Shown: piece by piece, positions 42,577 to 52,405 of the stretch
Numbering within the stretch: position 1 is the stretch's first letter
Layout of the letters: each line of letters starts with the position of its first letter
From: Septoria linicola
Taxonomy: Eukaryota; Ascomycota; Dothideomycetes; Mycosphaerellales; Mycosphaerellaceae
Direction: 5' to 3'
Length of the DNA: 64,000 bases
Assembly: GCA_024114885.1 (NCBI GenBank)
Contig: CP099419.1
Location: 3,844,001-3,908,000, forward strand
Position numbers and translations under genes: made by a program
Notes under the pieces: generated by a model
What the model was told of the DNA's origin: nothing
Databases searched by the model: none
The model's input: the letters and a program-made list of their open reading frames with translations, nothing else

Positions 42577-43170
42577 ATGCCTAGAATGTCCCTGGACCCC
42601 ATACCTGTCACTGAAGTGCCTTTGAAGCGCAAGTTGACCAAGTCAAGAGTAAGTCTCTCTTGGCCTCAACCAAGGCATTGTCTATATAAGAATAGCCATC
42701 TAACCTCACTGCAGCTCCAAAGAGGCGACAGCGGAAGCAGCACATACACAACAGCAAGCGAATCAAGCAGAGACATGGCTACTCAAACCAACGAAGAGCC
42801 CACTACCGCCACAGCGCGCAGCGACCAAATCAATGTCGCCAGGATGTCCGGCGGAGCCAGCAGCGCCAAGAGCGTCAAGTTCGACTCCACTCCTCCATCT
42901 GTCGCATATCCCGCACGAAGGGAAAGCGCATCGCCGGAAACCGAAGCGGAACTCGTGCACGACAAGAAAGGCAAGGCGCCAAAGAGACCTAGCTTCAAGA
43001 GAAACTTGTCTTCGCTTTGGAAATTGCTGGACCCGCCAGAGCTTACTCACAACACTGGAGTCCTACACAACCTCGTCAAGGCTGACGACGATGGCCATCG
43101 AAGGAAGAAGAGTGCGGATGACACGACTCTTGTCGAGACCATTTCTTCGAAGCAGTACAAGCAACGTTGA
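42577..43170 (+). CDS. Small Ser/Lys-rich protein, unknown
   Basis: The ATG at 42577 begins MPRMSLDPIPVTE. A 66-nt intron (42649-42714, GTAAGT donor, TCTAACC branch, ACTGCAG acceptor, phase 0) is likely, giving 175 residues. Because the intron length is a multiple of three and it has no stop, retained RNA would give a 197-residue form. The protein is disordered and rich in Ser, Thr, Lys and Ala, with a basic patch APKRPSFKRNLSSLWKLLDP near residues 130-150 that could be an amphipathic helix. No known domain. The good TATA box, splice sites and leader support a real, probably regulated gene. Confidence 0.62.
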   Translation: MPRMSLDPIPVTEVPLKRKLTKSRVSLSWPQPRHCLYKNSHLTSLQLQRGDSGSSTYTTASESSRDMATQTNEEPTTATARSDQINVARMSGGASSAKSVKFDSTPPSVAYPARRESASPETEAELVHDKKGKAPKRPSFKRNLSSLWKLLDPPELTHNTGVLHNLVKADDDGHRRKKSADDTTLVETISSKQYKQR

Positions 43171-43613
43171 GCTGGAGGCTCATCAATCGTCTGTTGGCTT
43201 GTCGATTCTTGATTTTTCTGTTGGAGCGAATGAGCGAGCGTGGCTTTGGAATTATTAAATGTGCAACGAGTTCCCTTTGTCCATTTGGCTTGAGCGGTTT
43301 CGGCTTAGCATTACGGCAGTCTGTGTGGCATGCATGACGATGTGGAACAAATTAATACTCAGATTATTATTCCAATCTCGAAAGCCCCAATTGCACGTCA
43401 TTGTCAATTGAGTCTTGCAAGCATGATCTTTAGAAGTGGCATATCGTACCTGCTGATGAATTGTCAGACATACGATTGCAACAGAAAGAGTGAGGTTAAG
43501 TCGCCTTGCTGCTCAAAAGCAGTTCCGACACGAAGATATCAAGACACTACGCCCAAGCCTCTCTCGTTAAGGCTACAAACCACGCCATCGCAACTTCACA
43601 GCCCCTTCCACCT
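43171..43613. other. Convergent intergenic region
   Basis: 443 bases between two converging genes. The AT-rich part 43250-43480 looks like 3' UTR. Overlapping frames in 43506-43868 are shadows of the F-box gene. Confidence 0.5.
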
Positions 43614-44868
43614 TCACTTCCCATCATCCGCAGCCACCGCAGCACGTCCCAACACAACCTCAACCTCCCCAAAACTCGCAAACAATACCGCATTACTAGT
43701 ATGCCTCTGCGCTGGCTCAAACAGCACCTCCAAACTGGGCTCCTGCGCAGTCCGCATGCAAGGCACAGCTTCATAATCAGGATAAGCACATGCACCGAGC
43801 AGAGCGCCATAAGCTTCCATGACATCGCCGAAACGAACTCCTCCTGCTTTGACGACGACTTTACGTAGAATTGTGCCGCTGCCGCTGCCGCTGCCGCTGC
43901 CGCTGCCGCTGCCGCGATTGTCGGTCAGAGCCACTGTGACGCGTGTGGTTGGTGGTTGGGTAAGGTGCATTTTGAAGGCTGAGGGGGGAGCGCGGGTTGA
44001 GCCGGACCAGGCGCGAGCGGGTGGGTGGATCAGGATGCGCTCGCCGAGTTTGGCGCGAGCGTCGATAGGGTGTTGGGAGGGTTGATCTTGTGGGGTTGTG
44101 GGGCATTGTATGCCTAGGAAAGGGTTGATGGTTGCTTGGATGGCGTGGTATTGTTTTGGGAGCTTAGAGCTGGCGGGGACGCGGTTCACGACCGTTGTTG
44201 GAGTTCGGGGGGCTCCGAAGGGTGCGGGCTGCATTTCAGTGCGAGTGATGAGGAAGATGTGGGTTGGAGGTAGAGCTTGAAGGAAGAGCTTTTGCTGCAA
44301 GGTATCCGAATCTTGGATTAGGGCCTGAAAGTTGTAATCCGAAGGTCAGCAGGGGCTTAATCTTATCTCTACAGTGACCGAAGTCGTTTGAGCACGCAGC
44401 ATTACAGGACCAGCGAGACCAATTGAGGCAAAGTCCCAAATTGATATGTCTTCCGGCAATTGCTCCACTTGCCTGCCAGGTCTTCGAAACACGCTGCATC
44501 ATGAGCAGGTCGCGGTGTGGCAGTCTGTTGAGGATGGCCTCCAGCAGCTCTGGGATGCCAAGCGCTTTTTTGGTAGCAGCGTACGAGTTTGACTGGCAGA
44601 TCACGCCGTTCTGGATCTAAGCAGTGTCAATCTCGTTCCATGGAATGACAATGGCAAGCAGTATTACTCCTGAAGCCAGCATAGCTGTTGGCGCCAGTTG
44701 GAAGACGGCAGCTTTCGGGCTCAGCAGATCGTTTCCACTGAGAGCACTATAGTAGTTGGCCGTTGGTGTCCGTGAGTTTGAATGGTTGGGAACATGACCA
44801 AAGAGCCCGGGAACGGTCTCGAGTGTCAGTCCTGCAGACCAGAGGTCTCTGCGTGCCTTTCCAGCCAT
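43614..44868 (-). CDS. F-box protein with GC-AG intron
   Basis: Three exons, 44868-44668, 44616-44473 and 44324-43614, giving 351 residues; an alternative ATG at 44943 would add 25. The F-box (about 85-125: IPELLEAILNRLPHRDLLMM, then VSKTWQ) would link targets to the SCF ubiquitin ligase through Skp1. The F-box ends at the second intron and continues ALIQDSDTLQQKLFLQ, as usual in this fungal family. The second intron begins GCAAGT after CAG, a rare GC donor, and ends CTTTCAG; phase 0 joins the family sequence without gap. The C-terminus has the family motif FKMHLTQPP and a Gly-Ser run encoded by a hexanucleotide repeat. A damaged paralogue lies at 48752-49596. The first exon is the least certain part. 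Confidence 0.72.
43875..43910 (+). repeat. GCCGCT microsatellite inside the F-box gene
   Basis: Six perfect GCCGCT units, plus a partial unit, encode alternating Gly and Ser on the minus strand. Units of six keep the frame, so length change would only alter the linker length. Confidence 0.9.
44325..44472 (-). mobile_element. Degenerate introner-like element copy C (GC-AG intron)
   Basis: The 148-nt intron of the F-box gene. The first 27 bases match copy B at about 20 positions, starting exactly at the donor, with most differences being transitions. The 3' end shares CTGCTGACCTTCG at the same distance from the acceptor as copies A and B. The middle is diverged, and the inverted repeat is reduced to GTAGAGATA-like remnants. 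This suggests an older copy of the same element whose GT donor has become GC. Confidence 0.6.
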
Positions 44869-45158
44869 GGTGATGGTTGTCAGTGAGAAACGATGGCCTC
44901 GATCTTGATCAGACGAATCTTGTTGTGGTGCGGTTCTTAACATCAAAAGTTTTCAAGCAACCAATATAAGCTGCTGCCTTGGCTGTATGAAGTGATGTTT
45001 ACAGATCAACGACATGGCAAGAGCGCTCAGTCGTGCACTGCAAATGAGCTATTGAATCTCTGGCGCGGTCGTCAAGCCTCACTTGCACCAGTGTAATACG
45101 CTCTCGGATCATCTCATCATTCGTCGTAATTCATCTCATCATGTGTTCTTCTCACATT

Positions 45159-45491
45159 TCATCTCATCGCTCTTGTCCCGGTCATGGCGCCTGCACTCGC
45201 TTGGCCGCTGTTCTTTGAGCCCGCTGGTGGTCCTTCACTCAAGAACGACTGCAGTCCTGAATCCTTCCAGGCAGGCTCGCGATTCTTCTGCTGAGCTCTC
45301 TGAATGCCAAAGGCTGCGTGCTGGTCTGGCACAATGTCGTCCTCATCGTCCGGGTTCAATGGCTGATGCTGAGGTGCCACATTGATTTCTTCTGCAGGCA
45401 GCTTGACGCGCGTAAAGTCTTCGAGAAGATCGGCGTGATGAGAAGCATGAAGGTGCAAATGCGTGAAGGAGGCGTCACGCGACTGCGACAT
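45159..45491 (-). CDS. Small polar protein, unknown
   Basis: 110 residues from the ATG at 45491 (MSQSRDASFTHLHLHASHH). Not recognised. A His-rich N-terminus is followed by an acidic stretch (LNPDDEDDIVPDQ) and a Gly/Ala/Ser-rich C-terminus; likely disordered. No signal peptide or membrane segment. It reads away from the KTR gene. The frame is open upstream to 45665 but without another ATG. Support is limited to composition and a plausible start. Confidence 0.4.
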   Translation of the reverse strand: MSQSRDASFTHLHLHASHHADLLEDFTRVKLPAEEINVAPQHQPLNPDDEDDIVPDQHAAFGIQRAQQKNREPAWKDSGLQSFLSEGPPAGSKNSGQASAGAMTGTRAMR

Positions 45492-46369
45492 CGTGTACTT
45501 AGCTATTGTGGACAGTTGTAGGCAATGCTGTGCTCCACCATACCATATTGGCTGTTCTGCTTGGTCAAGGATATCCCGGCATAGAACTATGCTCGTCGTT
45601 ACGCGGTCGCTATGCAGGCCGGAAGTCTGCTTTGTTGACGCGTCTGAGTTGATTCTGTCACACACACACTTTCAACAGTAATATTGTTCGCAGCTGTGAT
45701 CGGAGTACGCGCCTCGCGTAGTCGGCAGCTGCAGGCGATGATGTGCCCACCGTCGATGCGACCCGGAATCAGAGGGCACAGCATTAACTTACAGGTCCTG
45801 CCCAATTTAGCCTGCCAAGTCACGAGTGACGCGGCTCTCACTGCTGATGAGCTCAGACAAGGCGAATGGGCACAGGACCAGGCACTTTTTCTTTTTCTGC
45901 ATGAGCGCCCCTATCTTTGGCGTCAGCAGAACGGAAACGTGGTGTTTTGGCGTGGAATTGCTTGGTGGTGCTTGTGTAGAATTAATTGCACGTAACCTGA
46001 TGTCGGCGGTGGACCATCATTATTTGGTTGAGAGCAAGACGTGAAAGGCCAGCGGGCGAGCGAGATCGTTCTGTTGCCATCCTACTAGCAGGGGCTTTCT
46101 CCAACCTCTCTCCCTCTTCCACACATCAATCATCCCAAGAACGTCCCCCTCCACTAAACTGTGCGTCCATACTGCTCCGCGATCCTCGAAATTGGAGTTG
46201 GCGCATCCCTCTGCAATCGCTCGTTCCATCACACCCGCTCCTTCAACTCCCGCAAGAGCGACGAGCAGCCAAAATCCACCACCGATACAGCCAACCTGGC
46301 GTGCTCAGGACCGCCGCCCGCGACTGACAGCACATCTGGACTTGCCCCTTGCGGGCCTCTTCCGCCATC
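45492..46369. other. Divergent intergenic region before the KTR gene
   Basis: 878 bases; the right-hand third (46080-46360) is C/T-rich, as expected of the leader of the mannosyltransferase gene. Frames there are unsupported. Confidence 0.45.
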
Positions 46370-48030
46370 ATGGATATCGTCAAAGGGCTCCAAAAACGCA
46401 TGCCCACCGCTGAGAACTTGCCGACACTGAAGTCGCTGCAGAACACGTCGCTAAAGGATGTTTCCGAGAAGATATCTCCACGAGTCTCATTCCTCAAACG
46501 GAGAATACGAATACGCGGTAACAGCAAGATCAGCGTGCCCCTGTATCTCGTGCTGTTGTTCCCAGCAATCGTAGTCATCGCCATCTTGACTCTATTTGTG
46601 CGGCACCCAGACTCTCCTGGTGGGCGACTTATTCCCTCAGGCTCGCCGCCGAGCATACGGAAGATTAGCGAGAAGCATGACAAGGTCTTTGTCACAGGGT
46701 GCTTAGACCCCAAAATCACGGCAAAGGAGACGCCGCGCGCAAATGCTGCCTTCGTAGTGTTGGCACGGAACAAGGAGCTGGAGGGAGTCATTGAGAGTAT
46801 CAAGAGCATGGAGAGACATTTCAACCGATGGTTCCACTATCCATATGTCTTCCTGAATGACGGCGAATTCAACAGCACCTTCAAGGAGACCATCACGAAT
46901 TACACTTCTTCCCCAGTGGAATTTGGTCAGATTGGTCCGGAGCATTGGGGCTTTCCCAACTGGACTGATGCCAATGTAGCCAAAGAGGGCATCAGGAAGC
47001 AGGGTGATGCAGCGATCATGTACGGAGGCATGGAGTCCTACCATCACATGTGCCGTTTCTACTCTGGCTTCTTCTACAAGCACGAGCTGCTACAAAAGTA
47101 CGACTGGTATTGGAGAGTGGAGCCCGAGATCAAGTACTTTTGCGACATGACGTACGATCCTTTTGTTCACATGGAGCGCAACAACAAGACGTATGGATTC
47201 ACCATTGCCGTCAAGGAATTGAAAGAAACCGTACCCAATATCTTCAGGTACGCTTCTGCTTACAAGCGCAAGCATAATATGAAGAGCAAGGGCTTGTGGG
47301 AAATGTTTCTTGAGCCCAAGGAGGGCTACAATCAGGATGGCACTCCCAAGCCTGGCACGATTCCTCCCGATGAGCTTCCCAAGGAGGACCCACAGCTTGC
47401 AGATGGTAAGACCAAGCCACTGCCAGAGGATATCTTGCGAACCGAGCCCGGTCAGGGTACGCTTCCTGAGATTGATCCAGAAGCGATGGAAGGCGAGATT
47501 TACAACATGTGCCATTTCTGGTCAAATTTTGAAATCGCAAGACTGGATTGGTTCCGAAGCAAGGAATACGAGGAGTTCTTCCAAATGATGGACAAGTCCA
47601 GCGGTTTCTGGATGGAAAGAGTGAGTCTCCAGCGCACTTTCGATGGCCTCGTGAAAGCTTGCTAATCAAATAACAGTGGGGCGACGCGCCTATTCACTCT
47701 CTTGCAGCCGGAGCACTGCTCTCACCGAAGGACATTCACTACTTCCGCGACTACGGCTACAGACATACCACGATCCAGCATTGCCCAGCGAACGCGCCTG
47801 CCCGACAGATGCCACGAGAACCGTACCTCGAGACGACAACCCTCGACGAGAAAGCACGAAAAGAAGAGGACGAATATTGGGAGAAGTGGGACACCGAAAA
47901 GGAGAACGGCGTTGGCTGCAGATGTCGCTGCGACACGGACATTGTGGACGTAGAAGGCAAAGAGGGCTCGTGCATCCCGCAATGGGTGGATATCGCAGGC
48001 GGATACATCACACCGAGCGGACCGGATTAG
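46370..48030 (+). CDS. Alpha-1,2-mannosyltransferase, GT15 (KRE2/KTR family)
   Basis: Exons 46370-47620 and 47677-48030 (56-nt intron, GTGAGT donor, GCTAATC branch, phase 0), 534 residues. Type II Golgi membrane protein: a short basic cytosolic tail, a membrane anchor at about 55-80 (ISVPLYLVLLFPAIVVIAIL) and a lumenal catalytic domain. GT15 hallmarks are present: ANAAFVVLARNKELEGVIES, WRVEPEIKYFCDMTYDPF (metal-binding region), YNMCHFWSNFEIARLDWFRS, and across the splice site WGDAPIHSLAAGALLSPK and IHYFRDYGYRH. The family extends O- and N-linked mannose chains with GDP-mannose. A lumenal insertion (about 320-365, acidic and Pro-rich) and a Cys-rich tail (CRCRCDTD, then GSCIPQW and AGGY) suit the Ktr4-like branch of filamentous fungi. 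The subgroup is a guess; the family is certain. Confidence 0.92.
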
Positions 48031-48715
48031 AAGGTCTTGAACAGAATCGACATAATGGCAGGTGAAAAGCGAATGAAGACGCGCCATGACAGCGACAGGC
48101 TCGGCGTTTGATTATATGTGCCTCGCGTGCAAGCGGCGATCATATTTGCATTGGATCGGTGTACGTCGACATGAAAACGACGGGAGAGGTCACTTTTTGC
48201 CATCAATCGTCTAGGGGTTGTACAGGTCACTCTGGAGCGATGATTGTACGTCTATATTATACTTCTACTACAATTATCATGCTTACTCTGTTCAAGCTGT
48301 ATGCGCTCTCGAAGTATTGATGTGCATTGATGGGAGAAATGGCAAATATCAGCCTTCATCAAGCACAGTTACCACGGAGAAACGCACGCTTCACTTGCTG
48401 GTTACCGCTCACAGTCGATTCACTTCTGCGGCGGACTGAGACTAGAATCGCTCTTATTGTGCACCAAGTCAATAAACATTCACGCACAACTCTGGAGTGT
48501 TTCACTAGGAAAGTGGCATGCAAACAGCTCATAAGCCATACTTATCCTGCCGTTGGTACACTGGCTATACTGACACGACACAACCTCGAGGCTGTTCACG
48601 AACTTCAATTGTGCTCAAAACACCACAGATCTTCAACATCGTTCGGGGTTTTGAGACGTACCACCTGCAAGCCTTGAACATGGCAAGCTTCCTACCGCTC
48701 AGCCTTTAGAAGGCC
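48031..48715. other. Intergenic region between KTR gene and F-box remnant
   Basis: 685 bases, AT-richer than its surroundings, with TATTATACTTC and similar stretches near 48250. It holds the KTR 3' UTR. An upstream exon of the F-box remnant may lie here, but none could be fixed. Confidence 0.45.
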
Positions 48716-48751
48716 ATCACTAGACATCAGGAACAGAAGCCTGTTAGCAGC

Positions 48752-49596
48752 TTGGACCTCCTTGCTCCTACTGGAGACGTTCATCCCGAGAAGCTCAAGG
48801 ATGTCGCAAAACTCCATGAAGAGACTTTCATTGAAGTACTGTCGGAAGTCAGCCACATCGAGAAACTTGAGAATATCACCGAAATGTTCGAGGCTGTCAT
48901 CGTGCTATGCAGAGCCAAGGATATTGTACGAATGCGCTTGGTCAATCGCCACTGGAAGAACACCATCGACAACCCTTTGCAAGTTCAACAAGCCCTCTTC
49001 CGCAGACCTCAACGCACCGGCAGAGTCCTACAGCTTGACCCCGACGTGGACCCAGATCTCTTCAAAATCTCAAAATACCGCATCGCCAACCACCTGCCTC
49101 TCTCACAAATCCAACCCGGCACCAAATACTCCATCCCAGCCCAGCTAAACCCCTTCATCTGCCGACGAACACCCTCCAGCATACAAGCACCTCTCGACCG
49201 ACGTGCAACTCTCAGCGAAACAATCCTCATCAAATCCCCCCCCCCTGACTTCTCGCCCACGCAACCCACGACACCACCAATCGAGAAAAACCCTCCAATC
49301 GCCTAAACCCATCTTCTCCACTCCTCCAAGGCGCCAAAACCCCCGCTGACCACCTCATGAAAATGTATCTCACCCAGCCACCAGCCAAAAAAGCTACGAT
49401 TTCGTTTCTGGGGAATTTGTTCTTTGTGCCGGTGGAGAGGGCTGAGGGGTTGAGGTTGTGTGATGTTTTCGGTGCCTTGGAAGGCAGTAAGGCGCTAGAG
49501 GGGATTTTGAGTATCTGGCATAAGATTTCGAAGGAGAGAAAGAGGATTGAGGTGAATTTGCATGGGGCGTTTGATGAAGGGGTGGAGGGTTGTTGA
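48752..49596 (+). pseudogene. F-box paralogue with frameshift
   Basis: The first part (to 49306) encodes an F-box-like segment (MFEAVIVLCRAKDIVRMRLV, NRHWKNTIDNP, QQALFRRPQ) and a Pro-rich linker (LNPFICRR, LSETILIKSPPP). The family C-terminus (HLMKMYLTQPP, then LRLCDVFGALEG) continues in another frame from about 49260 to 49596. The shift must fall between the 10-C run at 49236-49245 and about 49305. No GT dinucleotide lies in that stretch, so an intron cannot join the frames. No in-frame ATG precedes the F-box except within it, so the 5' end is also unclear. The paralogue at 43614-44868 has the same order of motifs (FKMHLTQPP, FGDVMEAYGALLG), pointing to a local duplication followed by decay, or to a sequencing error in the homopolymer. 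Confidence 0.65.
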
Positions 49597-49894
49597 TCGG
49601 GTTGTGAGTGCTGCTGTGGCGACTGCTGAGAGGGAGGTCTCGGGAATCACGATGGATTGACCACTGAGGCGGCCAGTGATGGACCACTGCCACAGCGAGA
49701 CTGACGCGCAGGGTTCGAAGCAAAGTGAGGATGTTGCGGCTGCTCGAGTGAGGTTCAAGATAGCGAGCACAGGAAGTGACGTGATACTCTGGAGTGTGAG
49801 GCAGTGGCTCAAGTGAAGCTGCAGTCATGCACGCATGCATTAGCGTCTAGCAACCACGACGGAGGTCTTTTCCTTCTCACGACGCAAAACGGAC

Positions 49895-51051
49895 ATGCTC
49901 GACATCACTCCCGGCCCTATACACGGCTTCCGAGATACGCGCGCGACGTGGCGACAAAACGTAAAGCTGATAATATCGACTATTTGCCGCCACGCAAGAG
50001 TCATTACGAGCCTGATCCACCGAATGTCTCGATCTATTTGTACCGCCACTAGGGACTTACTTGGGAGGAGGTGGCTACAGCAGTGAACTCCGAGTACAAC
50101 CTTGGCTGCACCTTGCAAGCTCCGACATTATCTTGGAAGGCTTGCAGTCACCGGTTCGAAGCCCACGCGGACAGGATTGCCGTCTGGCGGGGCGATGGCA
50201 ATCAGGCTCCCAGAAAACCTCCTGGCCTGGCCCATCCCACGAACTCGACTGTCAGTTGTAGTATCAACGACCGGATCTACACGCTGCGAACACAGCATGA
50301 TGCATCTTGGGTGCAGATTGCGAACGATATCAATGACCGGTTTGGCCTGGACGACAGCTGCAACGAGAAGCGTCAGATGACCAACCGATTGTGCCTAAAA
50401 AGGTTCACCGGAACCGCTGAGAAGATAGCAACACAAAAAGGGCACACATTCGAGATGGTGTGGTACGTCGGCGAAAGTCGCGGAGGACATCGATCCCTCT
50501 CAACCACCAGCGAGATCTCGAGAGGGGCAAGTCTCAAGACCAGCTCATCAGCTGTTGATGGAAATGGCGACAGTGGAAGCTCAATTCGATCGACCAAATC
50601 TGCTAGTTGTGCAAACACTGCCGATGATGATGATGAAGAAGTCAAAGAAAGCTATGTCCACGGCGTTCGGGAACTTTCGAGACCAATTGAGGACCCAGAT
50701 GCAGCCGCGGACCGGCTAGGTCGAGATGTGGAAGAGTTGACCCACGAAGGCCACGAAGGGACAGAAAGTTCAGCACGCGAGACCATTACGATCAAGGAGG
50801 AGCTGCACGAAGAGGAGTTTCCACGAGACATCGCGCGAGATAGGTTGCCTTCGCATCGAGATGAGCCCTCGATTCACGCTGAAAGTCCTCGAGAGCTAAG
50901 TGTCAACGAGCAAATCATCTTGAAAGCTGTGCGGAGAGCGGAGCCAAAATTCTGGCAAGAAGTGGCCAGAATGGTAAATGTTCTTGCAGAGGAAGGCGAG
51001 GAGATGAGCAGCGAGGAAATCAAGGCGGCCTACGACAGAATGCGGCAGTGA
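49895..51051 (+). CDS. Myb/SANT-like protein, unknown
   Basis: Model: exon 49895-49960, 92-nt intron (GTAAAG...CCACTAG), exon 50053-51051, 354 residues. Not recognised as a named family. Residues about 23-130 hold two short helical, Trp-containing segments (GLTWEEVATAVNSEYN, then DASWVQIANDINDRF) and the C-terminus a third (ILKAVRRAEPKFWQEVARMV), each resembling a Myb/SANT helix pattern. The middle is acidic and Ser-rich. Likely nuclear. An alternative reading is that the TAG at 50050-50052 interrupts one long frame, since the sequence before it (PDPPNVSIYLYRH) looks protein-like and would supply the missing first helix. The lack of an ATG in that frame favours the intron model. Confidence 0.5.
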
Positions 51052-51177
51052 AGAGTGGAAGTCGTCAAGACCTGTGCACAGTCCACTGGCAATGAAGTAT
51101 GGTGCTCTGCACTCGAAAATGCGCTGGGGCATGCCAGGCAGATGGTTGTTCGACTAAATCGATAGTCGACAGTACCG

Positions 51178-52037
51178 TTATTCCTTCTCCGACCTATTGA
51201 ACAAAAACATACCCAACACCAACGCTTTCACAATCCCAGCCAACAGTATGCAAATCGCTGTACTAACATAGTGATACGCCGCTGCACCAATAAAACTTCC
51301 AGCACACAGCGTAACCAGAAAGATAATCCTTCGATTCCCTACTTCGATTGTCCTTGATCGGAGCGAAGAACCTGTCATCAACAAACAAATCCACATACGC
51401 GGCCGTCGTTTGCGTCGTAGGAATCTCCGGCTTACCCAGCTGCCTGCTCATCGCAACCTGAGCTCCAGCGGAGAAAGCCTGCAAGCCGATCGAGCATATA
51501 ATGCTCGCTGAGTTGATCGCGTCTCCATCATAGCGTCCAGTGGGATTGAGATAGTTGAGCAAAGCGGCAATAAAGACCATGATGGTGCCAACCAAGTTTG
51601 TGATGAGTAGCCATAGTCGAGAAGATTTGCATTGGAGTCTATTGGCGATTTGTCCTGCGACAAAGGTTCCTATGCAGAAGAACGCAAGTGATGTGCCAAT
51701 GTGTGCTGCAGGTACAGTGAAGTTGGTCTCCTGGCGAGTTCCGAATAGACTGAACGCTGTGACTGCGAAGAGGACTGTGTTGCCTGTTTGATTCGAGGTG
51801 ACTGTGTAGGTGAGATTGTTAGCTCTGAAGTACAACTAGGATATGAGAAGGATTCTGATGCTCACAGCAGTGGAACTTCGGAAACGTGCACGCATCCACA
51901 ATGCCAGTTTGTAGAGCAAGTGCCGTGAGTTCAAGCTCGAGCCAGTGCTGGTCCCTATCAATGTTCGATGTCAACCAGGACCAGAACTTGCTCTTCTGTC
52001 GTGGAACATTTTCGATCTTTTCCACGTCAGTGTCCAT
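51178..52037 (-). pseudogene. DUF1275 (YoaK-like) membrane protein with frameshift
   Basis: Exon 1 is 52037-51866; a 64-nt intron (GTGAGC donor, GCTAACA branch, TACACAG acceptor) joins FHC to FTSNQTGNTVLF, matching the family motif. The protein has about six membrane segments: ALQTGIVDACTF, GNTVLFAVTAFSLFG, HIGTSLAFFCIGTFVAGQ, WLLITNLVGTIMVFIAALL, SIICSIGLQAFSAGAQVAMS and, in another frame, IIFLVTLCAGSFIGAAAY. After AYVDLFVDDRFFAPIKDN the frame moves by one base at a GGG run (51337-51339); the remaining family sequence (NRRIIFLVTLC to 51178) is in the neighbouring frame. No intron of usable length fits. DUF1275 proteins are membrane proteins of unknown transport role, common in bacteria and fungi. 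Pseudogene, polymorphism or single-base sequencing error. Confidence 0.75.
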
Positions 52038-52405
52038 AATGTGCGAGATGCATATTCAATTGAAGGTAGTTTGGTGATAGTTGAGGAGGAAACATGGTGA
52101 GCATAGCAAAATCTAGCAAGTAGCCATTATGCGGTCATGACACTGAGGATATGCAGCGCCAACGATAAGTTTTGACTCGATCAGAAGCATAGCCGTGGTT
52201 TCTCGACCGATTTGACGCCTGGCCAAAGTGAAATTGGTGTGGTCGGCTGAGCGGTTGGACGCTGTTGGACGCTGCACTTTCCACTTTGTGTTTAGCCTTG
52301 GAGATCATCAACGGGCGTCTGCTGCAATGATGTGGTGGCATGTACACATAGTAGATATTGCAGATTCCATTCCAGGATACCTCGCTTTTATTCAATGTAC
52401 AGATG
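52038..52405. other. Short intergenic region
   Basis: 368 bases between two minus-strand genes: promoter of the DUF1275 remnant and 3' end region of the ferredoxin reductase. A direct repeat of GTTGGACGCT lies near 52254-52273 (GGTTGGACGCTGTTGGACGC). Nothing else seen. Confidence 0.5.

Noticed and set aside
35974..52037. Repeat-induced point mutation as the cause of the damaged genes
   Set aside because: The lesions are a single substitution and small frame changes, not clustered C-to-T changes in duplicated AT-rich DNA.
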